NCBI RefSeq assembly: GCF_014638355.1
Contig: NZ_BMFK01000004.1
Coordinates: forward strand, 154,576-218,575
Direction: 5' to 3'
From: Priestia taiwanensis
Lineage (GTDB): Bacteria > Bacillota > Bacilli > Bacillales > Bacillaceae_G
DNA length: 64,000 nucleotides
Below the pieces are notes generated by a model that had not been told where the DNA came from, ran no database searches, and was given only the letters and a program-made list of their open reading frames with translations. Positions 1-10,645 of the stretch are shown one piece after another. The first letter of the stretch is position 1. The number at the start of each line of letters is the position of its first letter. Both the position numbers and the translations under genes were made by a program.

Positions 1-21
1 AACCGTTGCAGCTGTATGCAT
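1..21 (-). CDS. 5' end of a gene running off the window, possibly secG
   Basis: Only the first seven codons (MHTAATV) are inside the window. They are preceded by a strong ribosome binding site (AGGAGGA) eight bases before the ATG, so a real start is likely. SecG, the small SecYEG translocase subunit, commonly lies downstream of eno in Bacillus and often begins with MH, which makes secG the best guess. Seven residues cannot prove it. Confidence 0.4.
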
Positions 22-102
22 CACGTATTCCTCCTACACACTTATACATTACTTCCAATTTACCATAAATAAGTATGTACCACAAGTATAGGTTTTTGCC
101 TC

Positions 103-840
103 TTACTGTTTGCGAAGGAGTCCTCGTTCTTCTAATACTTCTTGTAGATACATTCTACGCTCTACTGATAAGAAATCAGCCATACTTCCAGTCCATGTCA
201 TATCCTTTTGATTTGTAAGACGTGTCTTATAATATTCTCGCATCGTTTCATCGTATGCAGGTAGTGTTTGTGTATATTGTTCCCCGTCGTATGTATTTTC
301 ATGTAGAACAGCACTTACTGGTAAGCGTGGCTTCACTAATTGTTCTTCATCCGGCACACCAATTGTCATACCGAATAATGGTACTACTCTATCTGGAAGG
401 TTTACTAATTGACTAATTTGTTGAGGGTTGTTGCGGACACCACCAATGTAGCAAATACCGTATCCTAATGATTCGGCCGCTAGTGCGATATTTTGTGAAA
501 GTAATGTAACATCAATTGTTGTAACAAGTAAGCTTTCCATCGTATCCGCTACTAATTCTTTGTCATGCATCGTTGCTGCGTGTGCCAAGCGCTTGAAATC
601 TGCACAGCATAACAAGAAAGCACCACACGTACTTACGTGCTTATTGCCTGAAAGCTCAGCTAGTTTCTCTTTTAACGCTTGATCTGTTACGTGAATGATT
701 GAATATGCTTGCACAAAGTTAGACGAAGCCGCATGTTGCGCTGCATATACAATCTTCTCTACTGTTTCTTTCGGAATCATTTCCTCTTTATACTTGCGTA
801 CAGATGCATGATTCATCATTAAATTAATCGTTTCATTCAT
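103..840 (-). CDS. Oxygen-insensitive NAD(P)H nitroreductase (NfsA/NfrA-type, FMN)
   Basis: A 245-residue flavoprotein of the nitroreductase superfamily. The N-terminal part has the family pattern of an Arg-rich FMN phosphate-binding stretch (ASVRKYKEE, about 13-21) and the central AAESLGYGICYIGG segment (about 121-134). The C-terminal extension typical of NfsA/NfrA follows. Family members reduce nitro compounds, quinones or flavins with NAD(P)H in the cytosol. The gene stands alone downstream of the eno terminator with its own -10 and a good Shine-Dalgarno (AGGTG). A perfect inverted repeat overlaps the promoter, suggesting its own regulator. The substrate is not predictable. Confidence 0.85.
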   Translation of the reverse strand: MNETINLMMNHASVRKYKEEMIPKETVEKIVYAAQHAASSNFVQAYSIIHVTDQALKEKLAELSGNKHVSTCGAFLLCCADFKRLAHAATMHDKELVADTMESLLVTTIDVTLLSQNIALAAESLGYGICYIGGVRNNPQQISQLVNLPDRVVPLFGMTIGVPDEEQLVKPRLPVSAVLHENTYDGEQYTQTLPAYDETMREYYKTRLTNQKDMTWTGSMADFLSVERRMYLQEVLEERGLLRKQ

Positions 841-859
841 TCCTAATCACCTCTTCTTT

Positions 860-910
860 ATTATAATACAAATGTAAGTTCTCCACAGCATTTACCTAAT
901 TGTGGAGAAC
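860..910 (-). promoter_or_regulatory. Nitroreductase promoter with overlapping inverted repeat
   Basis: On the minus strand a TATAAT -10 lies at 860-865. Just upstream is a perfect 10-bp inverted repeat, GTTCTCCACA (878-887) and TGTGGAGAAC (901-910), with 13 bases between the arms. It falls where the -35 element should be, as repressor operators usually do. The arms also resemble DnaA boxes, so two readings compete. Confidence 0.4.
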
Positions 911-960
911 TTTGTGGATAAACGGCACGTATGTTCGCAAAGTTATTAACATGTGGATAA
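879..960. promoter_or_regulatory. Cluster of DnaA-box-like nonamers
   Basis: Two nonamers match the DnaA consensus TTATCCACA exactly on the minus strand (913-921 and 952-960). Three more differ by one base from TTATNCACA: TTCTCCACA at 879-887 (plus) and 901-909 (minus), and TTATTAACA at 943-951 (plus), which abuts the last perfect box. Five boxes within 82 bp of an intergenic region is far above chance. No replication gene is adjacent, so this is not an oriC by context. DnaA-binding clusters outside oriC are known in Bacillus. Confidence 0.55.
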
Positions 961-961
961 C

Positions 962-994
962 AAAAAGGCCTCCTGTCCATGTGAACAAGAGACC
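962..994 (-). terminator. Rho-independent terminator of the eno operon
   Basis: On the minus strand a 12-bp stem (GGTCTCTTGTTC paired with GGACAGGAGGCC, including G-U pairs) with a 4-base loop is followed directly by five T. Confidence 0.9.
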
Positions 995-1037
995 TCTCTC
1001 ATATGACTGTTACTAGACAATCAAATCGTATCTAAAC

Positions 1038-2342
<1,305 letters not shown>

Positions 2343-2376
2343 TTAAAATTATGTTTTTGGAATGTGGATTACACGT

Positions 2377-2434
2377 AAGAGTCGATAAGCCGAATTCGAT
2401 AGCCGAATCCGCCTGTTAAGCCTACCTAACTCTT
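2377..2434. repeat. Small tandem/inverted repeat in the gpmI-eno spacer
   Basis: Two adjacent near-identical copies, TCGATAAGCCGAAT (2382-2395) and TCGATAGCCGAAT (2396-2408), are enclosed by the short inverted repeat AAGAGT/ACTCTT (2377-2382 and 2429-2434). It may fold in the operon mRNA and act as a processing or stability element. There is no U-tract, so it is not a terminator. Confidence 0.4.
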
Positions 2435-2472
2435 CTTGCAACCTTTATTAGAATAACCTAGAAGGTTAATTC

Positions 2473-4777
<2,305 letters not shown>

Positions 4778-4810
4778 TTATGTTATCTAGAAATAGTTGC
4801 CCTTTGCTCA

Positions 4811-4873
4811 TTTCCGTTCCCTACGCTCGAGTGATCAAGTCGAGTTGGGCCCATGCTTCGTAGGGAGTGGAAA
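4811..4873 (-). other. Long hairpin in the pgk-tpiA spacer
   Basis: Arms TTTCCGTTCCCTACG (4811-4825) and CGTAGGGAGTGGAAA (4859-4873) pair at 13 of 15 positions. An inner CTCGA/TCGAG stem lies in the loop. There is no U-tract, so it probably does not terminate. A structured spacer inside this operon could serve as an RNA processing or stability element, which is inference. Confidence 0.5.
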
Positions 4874-4888
4874 CGACATCAATATGGC

Positions 4889-6073
4889 TTACTTATCGTT
4901 TAATACATCTACGCCAGGAAGAACTTTACCTTCCATGAACTCTAATGATGCACCGCCACCAGTAGAGATATGGCTCATCTTGTCAGCTAAACCGAATTTC
5001 TCCGCAGCTGCTGCTGAGTCACCGCCACCAATTACTGAATATGTATCTTCAGAATCAGCTAATGCTTGTGCTACTGCTTTCGTACCGTTAGCGAATTTGT
5101 CAATTTCAAATACGCCCATTGGTCCGTTCCATACAACTAACTTAGAAGACTTGATTACATCTGCATACACTGCAGCTGTTTTTGGTCCGATATCTAAGCC
5201 TTCCCAATCAGCTGGAATAGAATCGATATCTACAGCTTTTGAGTTTGCATGTGCGCCGAAGTCATCTGCAACGATTACGTCGATTGGCATGTAGAATTTA
5301 ACACCCTTCTCTTCTGCTTTCGCCATGAATTCACGCGCTAAGTCTAACTTGTCATCTTCACATAAAGATTTTCCGATTTCGTGTCCTTGTGCTTTCACGA
5401 ATGTGTAAGCAAGTCCACCACCGATGATTAAGTTGTCAACCATTTCTAATAGGTTTTCAATTACACCGATTTTGTCTTTAACTTTTGCTCCACCAATGAT
5501 AGCTGTGAATGGACGCTCTGGATTAGAAATCGCCTTGCCTAATACATCTAATTCTTTCTCCATTAATAAGCCAGATACAGCTGGAAGATGTTTCGCGATA
5601 CCCGCTGTAGAAGCGTGCGCACGGTGAGCAGCACCGAATGCATCGTTCACAAATACGTCAGCTAATGCTGCGAATTCTTTTGCTAATGCATCGTCGTTTT
5701 TCTCTTCGCCTGCGTAGAAACGTACGTTTTCAAGAACTAATACGTCACCTTCAGTCATTGTTGCGATTTCAGCTTGAACAGCTTCGCCATAAGCCTCATC
5801 TGTTTTCTTTACATCTTTACCAAGAAGCTCTCCTAAGCGAGCTGCTACAGCAGTTAGACGCATATCTTCGTTTACTTGGCCTTTTGGACGACCTAAGTGA
5901 GAAGCTAAGATTACTTTTGCACCTTGCTCCATTAAGAATTGAATTGTTGGAAGCGCTGCGCGAATACGAGTTTCGTCAGTGATCTTTCCATCTTTCATTG
6001 GTACGTTGAAGTCTACACGACAAAAGACGCGTTTACCTTTCACATCAATATCACGAATGCTTTTCTTGTTCAT
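4889..6073 (-). CDS. pgk: Phosphoglycerate kinase
   Basis: A 394-residue two-domain kinase that transfers phosphate from 1,3-bisphosphoglycerate to ADP. Visible motifs are [10 protein letters not shown] (about 16-25), the substrate-binding ASHLGRPKG (about 58-66), the hinge and the C-terminal [13 protein letters not shown] nucleotide site. The length matches Bacillus Pgk. The start is preceded by GGAGG. It follows gap after 522 bp containing the gap terminator and two copies of a structured repeat, so its expression may be partly uncoupled from gap. Confidence 0.98.
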   Translation of the reverse strand: MNKKSIRDIDVKGKRVFCRVDFNVPMKDGKITDETRIRAALPTIQFLMEQGAKVILASHLGRPKGQVNEDMRLTAVAARLGELLGKDVKKTDEAYGEAVQAEIATMTEGDVLVLENVRFYAGEEKNDDALAKEFAALADVFVNDAFGAAHRAHASTAGIAKHLPAVSGLLMEKELDVLGKAISNPERPFTAIIGGAKVKDKIGVIENLLEMVDNLIIGGGLAYTFVKAQGHEIGKSLCEDDKLDLAREFMAKAEEKGVKFYMPIDVIVADDFGAHANSKAVDIDSIPADWEGLDIGPKTAAVYADVIKSSKLVVWNGPMGVFEIDKFANGTKAVAQALADSEDTYSVIGGGDSAAAAEKFGLADKMSHISTGGGASLEFMEGKVLPGVDVLNDK

Positions 6074-6117
6074 TGAGATAACCTCCGTTTAGCATATGTC
6101 CGAATCATTTCTATATC

Positions 6118-6287
6118 TTCTAGCCTGTTTAGGGAATATCCCTATAGAACATATAAAAGTTTCGATTAATATAATAGCCATTTTTTCGAATACATCTAGT
6201 GTATTTCTATCTGTTACCTTCAGCCATTCACTGGAAGGTATGGGTCACAAAAAAGTGTTGGGCTTTGACTACGATCGTGCATCCACT
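6118..6287. repeat. Structured intergenic repeat, copy B
   Basis: One of two related units between gap and pgk. Read on the plus strand it has three parts. First is a hairpin TTCTA / TAGAA (6118-6122, 6145-6149) enclosing GCCTGTTTAGGGAATATCCC. Second is a variable stem whose arms are TACCTTC and GAAGGTA (about 6216-6240). Third is a conserved 3' block ending in GATCGTGCATCCACT (6233-6287). The partner is copy A at 6320-6500. Hairpin arms differ in sequence between copies but still pair, which points to selection on structure. The family is not recognised. Confidence 0.7.
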
Positions 6288-6319
6288 TAGGTTCTGACAT
6301 ATCCATATGAATTATTCAA

Positions 6320-6500
6320 CAACCAGCCTGTTTAGGGAGTATCCCTTGGTTGATAAACAGTAACAAATGGAAGGGTAGTCCCGTTCGCGCTATGCAACTA
6401 GTTCGTCTCTCCCGAAGGAGCTTGCTTCCCATCGCCTATTCCATTTGAAGGTGCAGGTCGCAAAAAAGTGTTGGGCTTTGACTGCGATCGTGCATCCACT
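6320..6500. repeat. Structured intergenic repeat, copy A
   Basis: The second unit has outer arms CAACCA (6320-6325) and TGGTTG (6347-6352) around GCCTGTTTAGGGAGTATCCC. A different and larger variable section follows, with AAATGGAA/TTCCATTT arms and an inner GGGAG tetraloop-like hairpin. The conserved 3' block is at 6446-6500. The 3' blocks of the two copies differ at only about 6 of 55 positions. Together with copy B this fills the 522-bp gap-pgk spacer (6074-6595); nothing coding is seen there. Confidence 0.7.
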
Positions 6501-6516
6501 CATGTCGAAAAGGCTT

Positions 6517-6558
6517 AAAAAAGAAAAGGGGGAGGGATCATTTTCCCTTCCCCCTTTT
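6517..6558 (-). terminator. Terminator downstream of gap
   Basis: Minus-strand stem AAAAGGGGGAAGGGA / TCCCTCCCCCTTTT followed by CTTTTTT. It sits between gap and the rest of the glycolytic genes, so much transcription may stop after cggR-gap and pgk may need read-through or its own promoter. Confidence 0.9.
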
Positions 6559-6595
6559 GTTACAGGTTCTATTTTACCTTATTAAAGGTTAAAAA

Positions 6596-7657
<1,062 letters not shown>

Positions 7658-7664
7658 TTAAGGG

Positions 7665-8687
7665 TTATAAATCCCTTAGTAACTCTTTCGCTGCTCCTTC
7701 ATCTGTTATCAAGATGGAATTATGGCCTTTCTTCATAAACGAAAGGATTGCCTTTCCTTTTGAAGTGCCTCCAGCCACCGAAATAACTGTTGGAACATGT
7801 TTCAAATCTTTTAGTTGCATCCCAATCGTTAATACTTTATGAACAATTTCACCCTGCTCATTGAAGTAATAACCGAATGCTTCACCAACCGCTTGCCCTT
7901 GTTCGATCTTCATTAAGTCTTCTGCTGAAGTATTACGACGCTTCGCCATCGTGAAGGCTTCTCCGATTCCGTGAATAACCATATCACTTGCTTTAATCAA
8001 GTCCAATATTTGCTTCACAGACGGCTCTTCAACGATAGATGCATACGCTTCGCTACTTACTTGATCTGGTACATGGAGTAAACGATGTTGTCCTAATGTT
8101 TTCTGTGCCATATTCGCACAAATCGTATTCGCTTGATTCGCAACATCTTCACCAAGCCCACCTCTTGCTGGAACGAATAGAAGATTTCTATCTTTGTCTT
8201 CTGGCTTCATCATTTCAGCAACTTCCGCTAATGTTGTTCCACCAGTCACAGCAACGATATTATTTGCGGTAAAATGCTTCTTTATACACATTACAGCTGC
8301 ACGAGCCATCTCTTTCTTGACCCATGGAGATTCGTCACTATCGCCAGATACAATAATAATTTGTTTGACGTTCAACTTCTCTTTCAGCTCTTCCTCTAGC
8401 GTTGTTAGACCTGTCAACTTTTTCATGAACTCTTCTAACGCCACTAGTAACATCGCGCCTTCTTCCGTAATTGTCATTCCTGAAGCTTCAATGTTGATCA
8501 AATGTTGCTCTTTCAGAAATAATACCTCACTACGCAAAACTCGCTCCGTCAATCCTAAACTTGCCGATAAACTACGTCGACCAATTGGCTGCATAATTCG
8601 TATGTACTGTAGGACTTTGTATCGACTTTGCATAACAGGTAGTAGATCAGGCAATAATTTTTTTTGATACTTTAACAAAGAATCCAT
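7665..8687 (-). CDS. cggR: Central glycolytic genes regulator, SorC/DeoR-family repressor
   Basis: A 340-residue repressor of the glycolytic operon, relieved by fructose-1,6-bisphosphate. It has an N-terminal HTH (about 25-70, GRRSLSASLGLTERVLRSEV) and a C-terminal sugar-phosphate-binding domain with GGTTLAEVAEMM and the family end VISVAGGTSKGKAILS. The open frame allows an ATG at 8708, but the AAGGAAG Shine-Dalgarno is eight bases before the ATG at 8687, giving exactly the B. subtilis length. Its own operator lies about 50 bp upstream, so it is autoregulated. Confidence 0.95.
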   Translation of the reverse strand: MDSLLKYQKKLLPDLLPVMQSRYKVLQYIRIMQPIGRRSLSASLGLTERVLRSEVLFLKEQHLINIEASGMTITEEGAMLLVALEEFMKKLTGLTTLEEELKEKLNVKQIIIVSGDSDESPWVKKEMARAAVMCIKKHFTANNIVAVTGGTTLAEVAEMMKPEDKDRNLLFVPARGGLGEDVANQANTICANMAQKTLGQHRLLHVPDQVSSEAYASIVEEPSVKQILDLIKASDMVIHGIGEAFTMAKRRNTSAEDLMKIEQGQAVGEAFGYYFNEQGEIVHKVLTIGMQLKDLKHVPTVISVAGGTSKGKAILSFMKKGHNSILITDEGAAKELLRDL

Positions 8688-8737
8688 CTTCATTACTTCC
8701 TTTTCCATGTTATATCAGCACGTTTCCACAAGACGTG

Positions 8738-8773
8738 GACTATTAAAGTCCCTCTAAGACATTTTATGTCCCG
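8738..8773 (-). promoter_or_regulatory. CggR operator
   Basis: On the minus strand the sequence reads CGGGAC-N6-TGTC-N4-AGGGAC-N6-AGTC. This matches the published CggR tandem operator pattern CGGGAC-N6-TGTC-N4-CGGGAC-N6-TGTC with two base changes. It sits downstream of the likely -10, as in B. subtilis where CggR blocks elongating polymerase. Confidence 0.9.
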
Positions 8774-8780
8774 GTCTTGC

Positions 8781-8822
8781 AAAAAAAATTATCCCTGCTA
8801 CGAATTCATTGTAACAGGAATA
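8781..8822 (-). terminator. Terminator of the rpoN-thioredoxin-fold gene pair
   Basis: A perfectly paired 12-bp minus-strand stem, TATTCCTGTTAC / GTAGCAGGGATA, with a 9-base loop, followed by ATTTTTTTT. The same bases hold the likely cggR promoter. Confidence 0.85.
8788..8815 (-). promoter_or_regulatory. Probable sigma-A promoter of the cggR-gap operon
   Basis: On the minus strand, GTTACA (8810-8815) and GATAAT (8788-8793) are 16 bases apart, just upstream of the CggR operator. The -10 is good and the -35 moderate. It is embedded in the preceding terminator hairpin, an economical arrangement. Confidence 0.5.
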
Positions 8823-8846
8823 GATAACTCATTCAACCTTTTCCAG

Positions 8847-9089
8847 TTAAAAATATTTGACTATTTTTTGTCGGAGGTGCTCTTCTTTAATAATGCCATA
8901 GGCTAACACCTCTTCACTTACTTCGATAACCGGGATCATAATTTGATACTTCTCTAACAATACATCATCGGTATAAATATCAATTTCTTCAATCTCAAAT
9001 GTCATTTCCTCCTGCAATTTGTGCAACACTTTCTTTGCATCCTCGCATAAGCAACATTTATCTTTTGAATACATTTTTAGTTTTACCAT
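8847..9089 (-). CDS. Small glutaredoxin/thioredoxin-fold protein
   Basis: An 80-residue protein with a CxxC-type redox centre (CCLCEDA, about 12-18) after the first beta strand and a probable cis-proline in MIPVIEV (about 51-57). This is the minimal glutaredoxin-like fold (DUF836 type). Family members are presumed thiol-disulfide reductases; the partner is unknown. It lies 19 bp after rpoN and is probably cotranscribed, ending at the terminator before cggR. It has a GGAAGGAAA-type ribosome binding site. Confidence 0.8.
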   Translation of the reverse strand: MVKLKMYSKDKCCLCEDAKKVLHKLQEEMTFEIEEIDIYTDDVLLEKYQIMIPVIEVSEEVLAYGIIKEEHLRQKIVKYF

Positions 9090-9108
9090 ATTTTCCTTCC
9101 TTTATGTA

Positions 9109-10398
9109 TTAATATGCTTTTCTTTTTGAAGATGATGGAATATGTAGCTGTTCTCGGTACTTCGTAACAGTTCTTCTTGAGATAGTAACTCCTTCTTGTG
9201 CCTTAATCACATCTGCAATTTTTTGGTCAGAAAGAGGCTTCTTCTTCTCCTCTTCCTCAACAAGCAGCTTAATAACGTACTTCATTCGTGTCGAAGAAAC
9301 CGAATCATCATCTGTTGTCGCTGCCTGACTAAAAAAGAATCTCATCTCATATACACCAAGTGGAGTTTGTACATACTTTCCTTTTACGGTCCTACTTACC
9401 GTTGATTCATGAACGTCGAGCGCATCTGCGACTTCCTTCATTGTTAATGGTTGCAAGAAAAGTGGTCCCTTCTCAAAGAATGCTGTCTGTCGTCTTATCA
9501 TTTCTTGCATCACATTTGTAATCGTTCTTCTTCGTTGCTCTAAACTTTTTATAATCCAATCTACTTGTCTATACTTCTCTTTTACATATGAAGCTACTTC
9601 ATTATCACCATGACGCATAAGCGATATATATTCCTCTCCAATTGAAATTGTTGGAATATACTTTTCATTCAACTTCAAAACAAAATTTTCTCCGTCCTTC
9701 GTAACAATCGCATCAGGAATGGCATACGTTGGTCTCTCCACATGAAACGCAATACCAGGCTTCGGCTGCAACGATGTAATAAGATTCATTGCTTCTTTTA
9801 TATCATCTACCGATACTTTACACTGGGATGCTAACTTCTTCGTATTCTTTGCGACCATTAAATCAAAATGATTTGCGATGATTTCTTGCGCTACTGTATG
9901 TCGTGGATGAAGGCGTTGTAACTGTAGCAATAAACACTCTTGTATATCTTTTGCACCAATACCAGCTGGGTCAAAAGAGTGAACAATCGCAAGAACTTCC
10001 TCCACCTCTTGCACCGAAATAGTAAGATGGGCTGCAATATCTCTCACACTTTCTTGTAAGTAACCGTTACCATTAATAGTGAAAATAATATACGTCGCAA
10101 TTTTCTTCTCTCGTTCCCCCATGGATGTATCTTGTAATTGCTGTTCCAAATAATCATGAAGTGACATCTCTGCCCCACGAAATAATTCTACTACATCTTC
10201 TACTGAGTGTTTCATAGACTTTGGCTTTGATTGAATAGAAGTAAATTCTCCTAATTCAATAAGAGGATTTTCGGCTGCCTGCTCATGCAGAAATTGATCA
10301 AGCTCTTGAATATTATATTGTAGTAAATGAATCGCTTGACGTAGCTCTGCAGTCATCGCTAGTTTTAATGACTGTTCTTGAAGTAATACTGTTTTCAA
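9109..10398 (-). CDS. rpoN: RNA polymerase sigma-54 factor (SigL)
   Basis: A 429-residue sigma-54. It has a Gln/Leu-rich activator-interacting N-terminus (LRQAIHLLQYNIQELDQFL), the core-binding domain, an HTH for -12 recognition and, near the end, the RpoN box region, here ISRRTVTKYREQL (B. subtilis style ARRTVAKYRE). The start is chosen at TTG 10398: GGGGGAG lies six bases upstream, and the distance to the conserved LRQAI then equals that of B. subtilis SigL. ATGs at 10437 and 10425 are alternatives. The PTS operon about 6 kb away has matching -24/-12 promoters. Confidence 0.93.
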   Translation of the reverse strand: MKTVLLQEQSLKLAMTAELRQAIHLLQYNIQELDQFLHEQAAENPLIELGEFTSIQSKPKSMKHSVEDVVELFRGAEMSLHDYLEQQLQDTSMGEREKKIATYIIFTINGNGYLQESVRDIAAHLTISVQEVEEVLAIVHSFDPAGIGAKDIQECLLLQLQRLHPRHTVAQEIIANHFDLMVAKNTKKLASQCKVSVDDIKEAMNLITSLQPKPGIAFHVERPTYAIPDAIVTKDGENFVLKLNEKYIPTISIGEEYISLMRHGDNEVASYVKEKYRQVDWIIKSLEQRRRTITNVMQEMIRRQTAFFEKGPLFLQPLTMKEVADALDVHESTVSRTVKGKYVQTPLGVYEMRFFFSQAATTDDDSVSSTRMKYVIKLLVEEEEKKKPLSDQKIADVIKAQEGVTISRRTVTKYREQLHIPSSSKRKAY

Positions 10399-10494
10399 CC
10401 TTGTCTCCCCCATCCTTTTGCACATCGTTTTCTCCATTTTACAATATTAAGAAAAAAAGTAGAACGCAATATTCGAATTTTTCTACACTGTAAC

Positions 10495-10519
10495 CCCTTA
10501 CTTTTTGGTACAATAAGGG
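10495..10519 (+). promoter_or_regulatory. Possible promoter of the sigma-54 activator gene
   Basis: The 247-bp divergent spacer between rpoN and the activator holds an extended -10 (TGGTACAAT, 10506-10514) on the plus strand. It lies inside an inverted repeat, CCCTTA (10495-10500) and TAAGGG (10514-10519). No clear -35 is seen. The repeat could be an operator. The assignment is weak. Confidence 0.35.
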
Positions 10520-10645
10520 AAGAGATAAAAAAGGACATTTGAACCATGTTGTTTTTCCTATTTTTTACTTTCAAAGGTCTAGACAACTAAACAGTTGTTA
10601 TATGCATATACTATTTTGCAAGGAACGTCCGAGGGGTGATACATA

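Noticed and set aside
10395..10586. A 63-codon minus-strand frame upstream of rpoN.
   Set aside because: No ribosome binding site, covers the rpoN promoter region and has unlikely composition.
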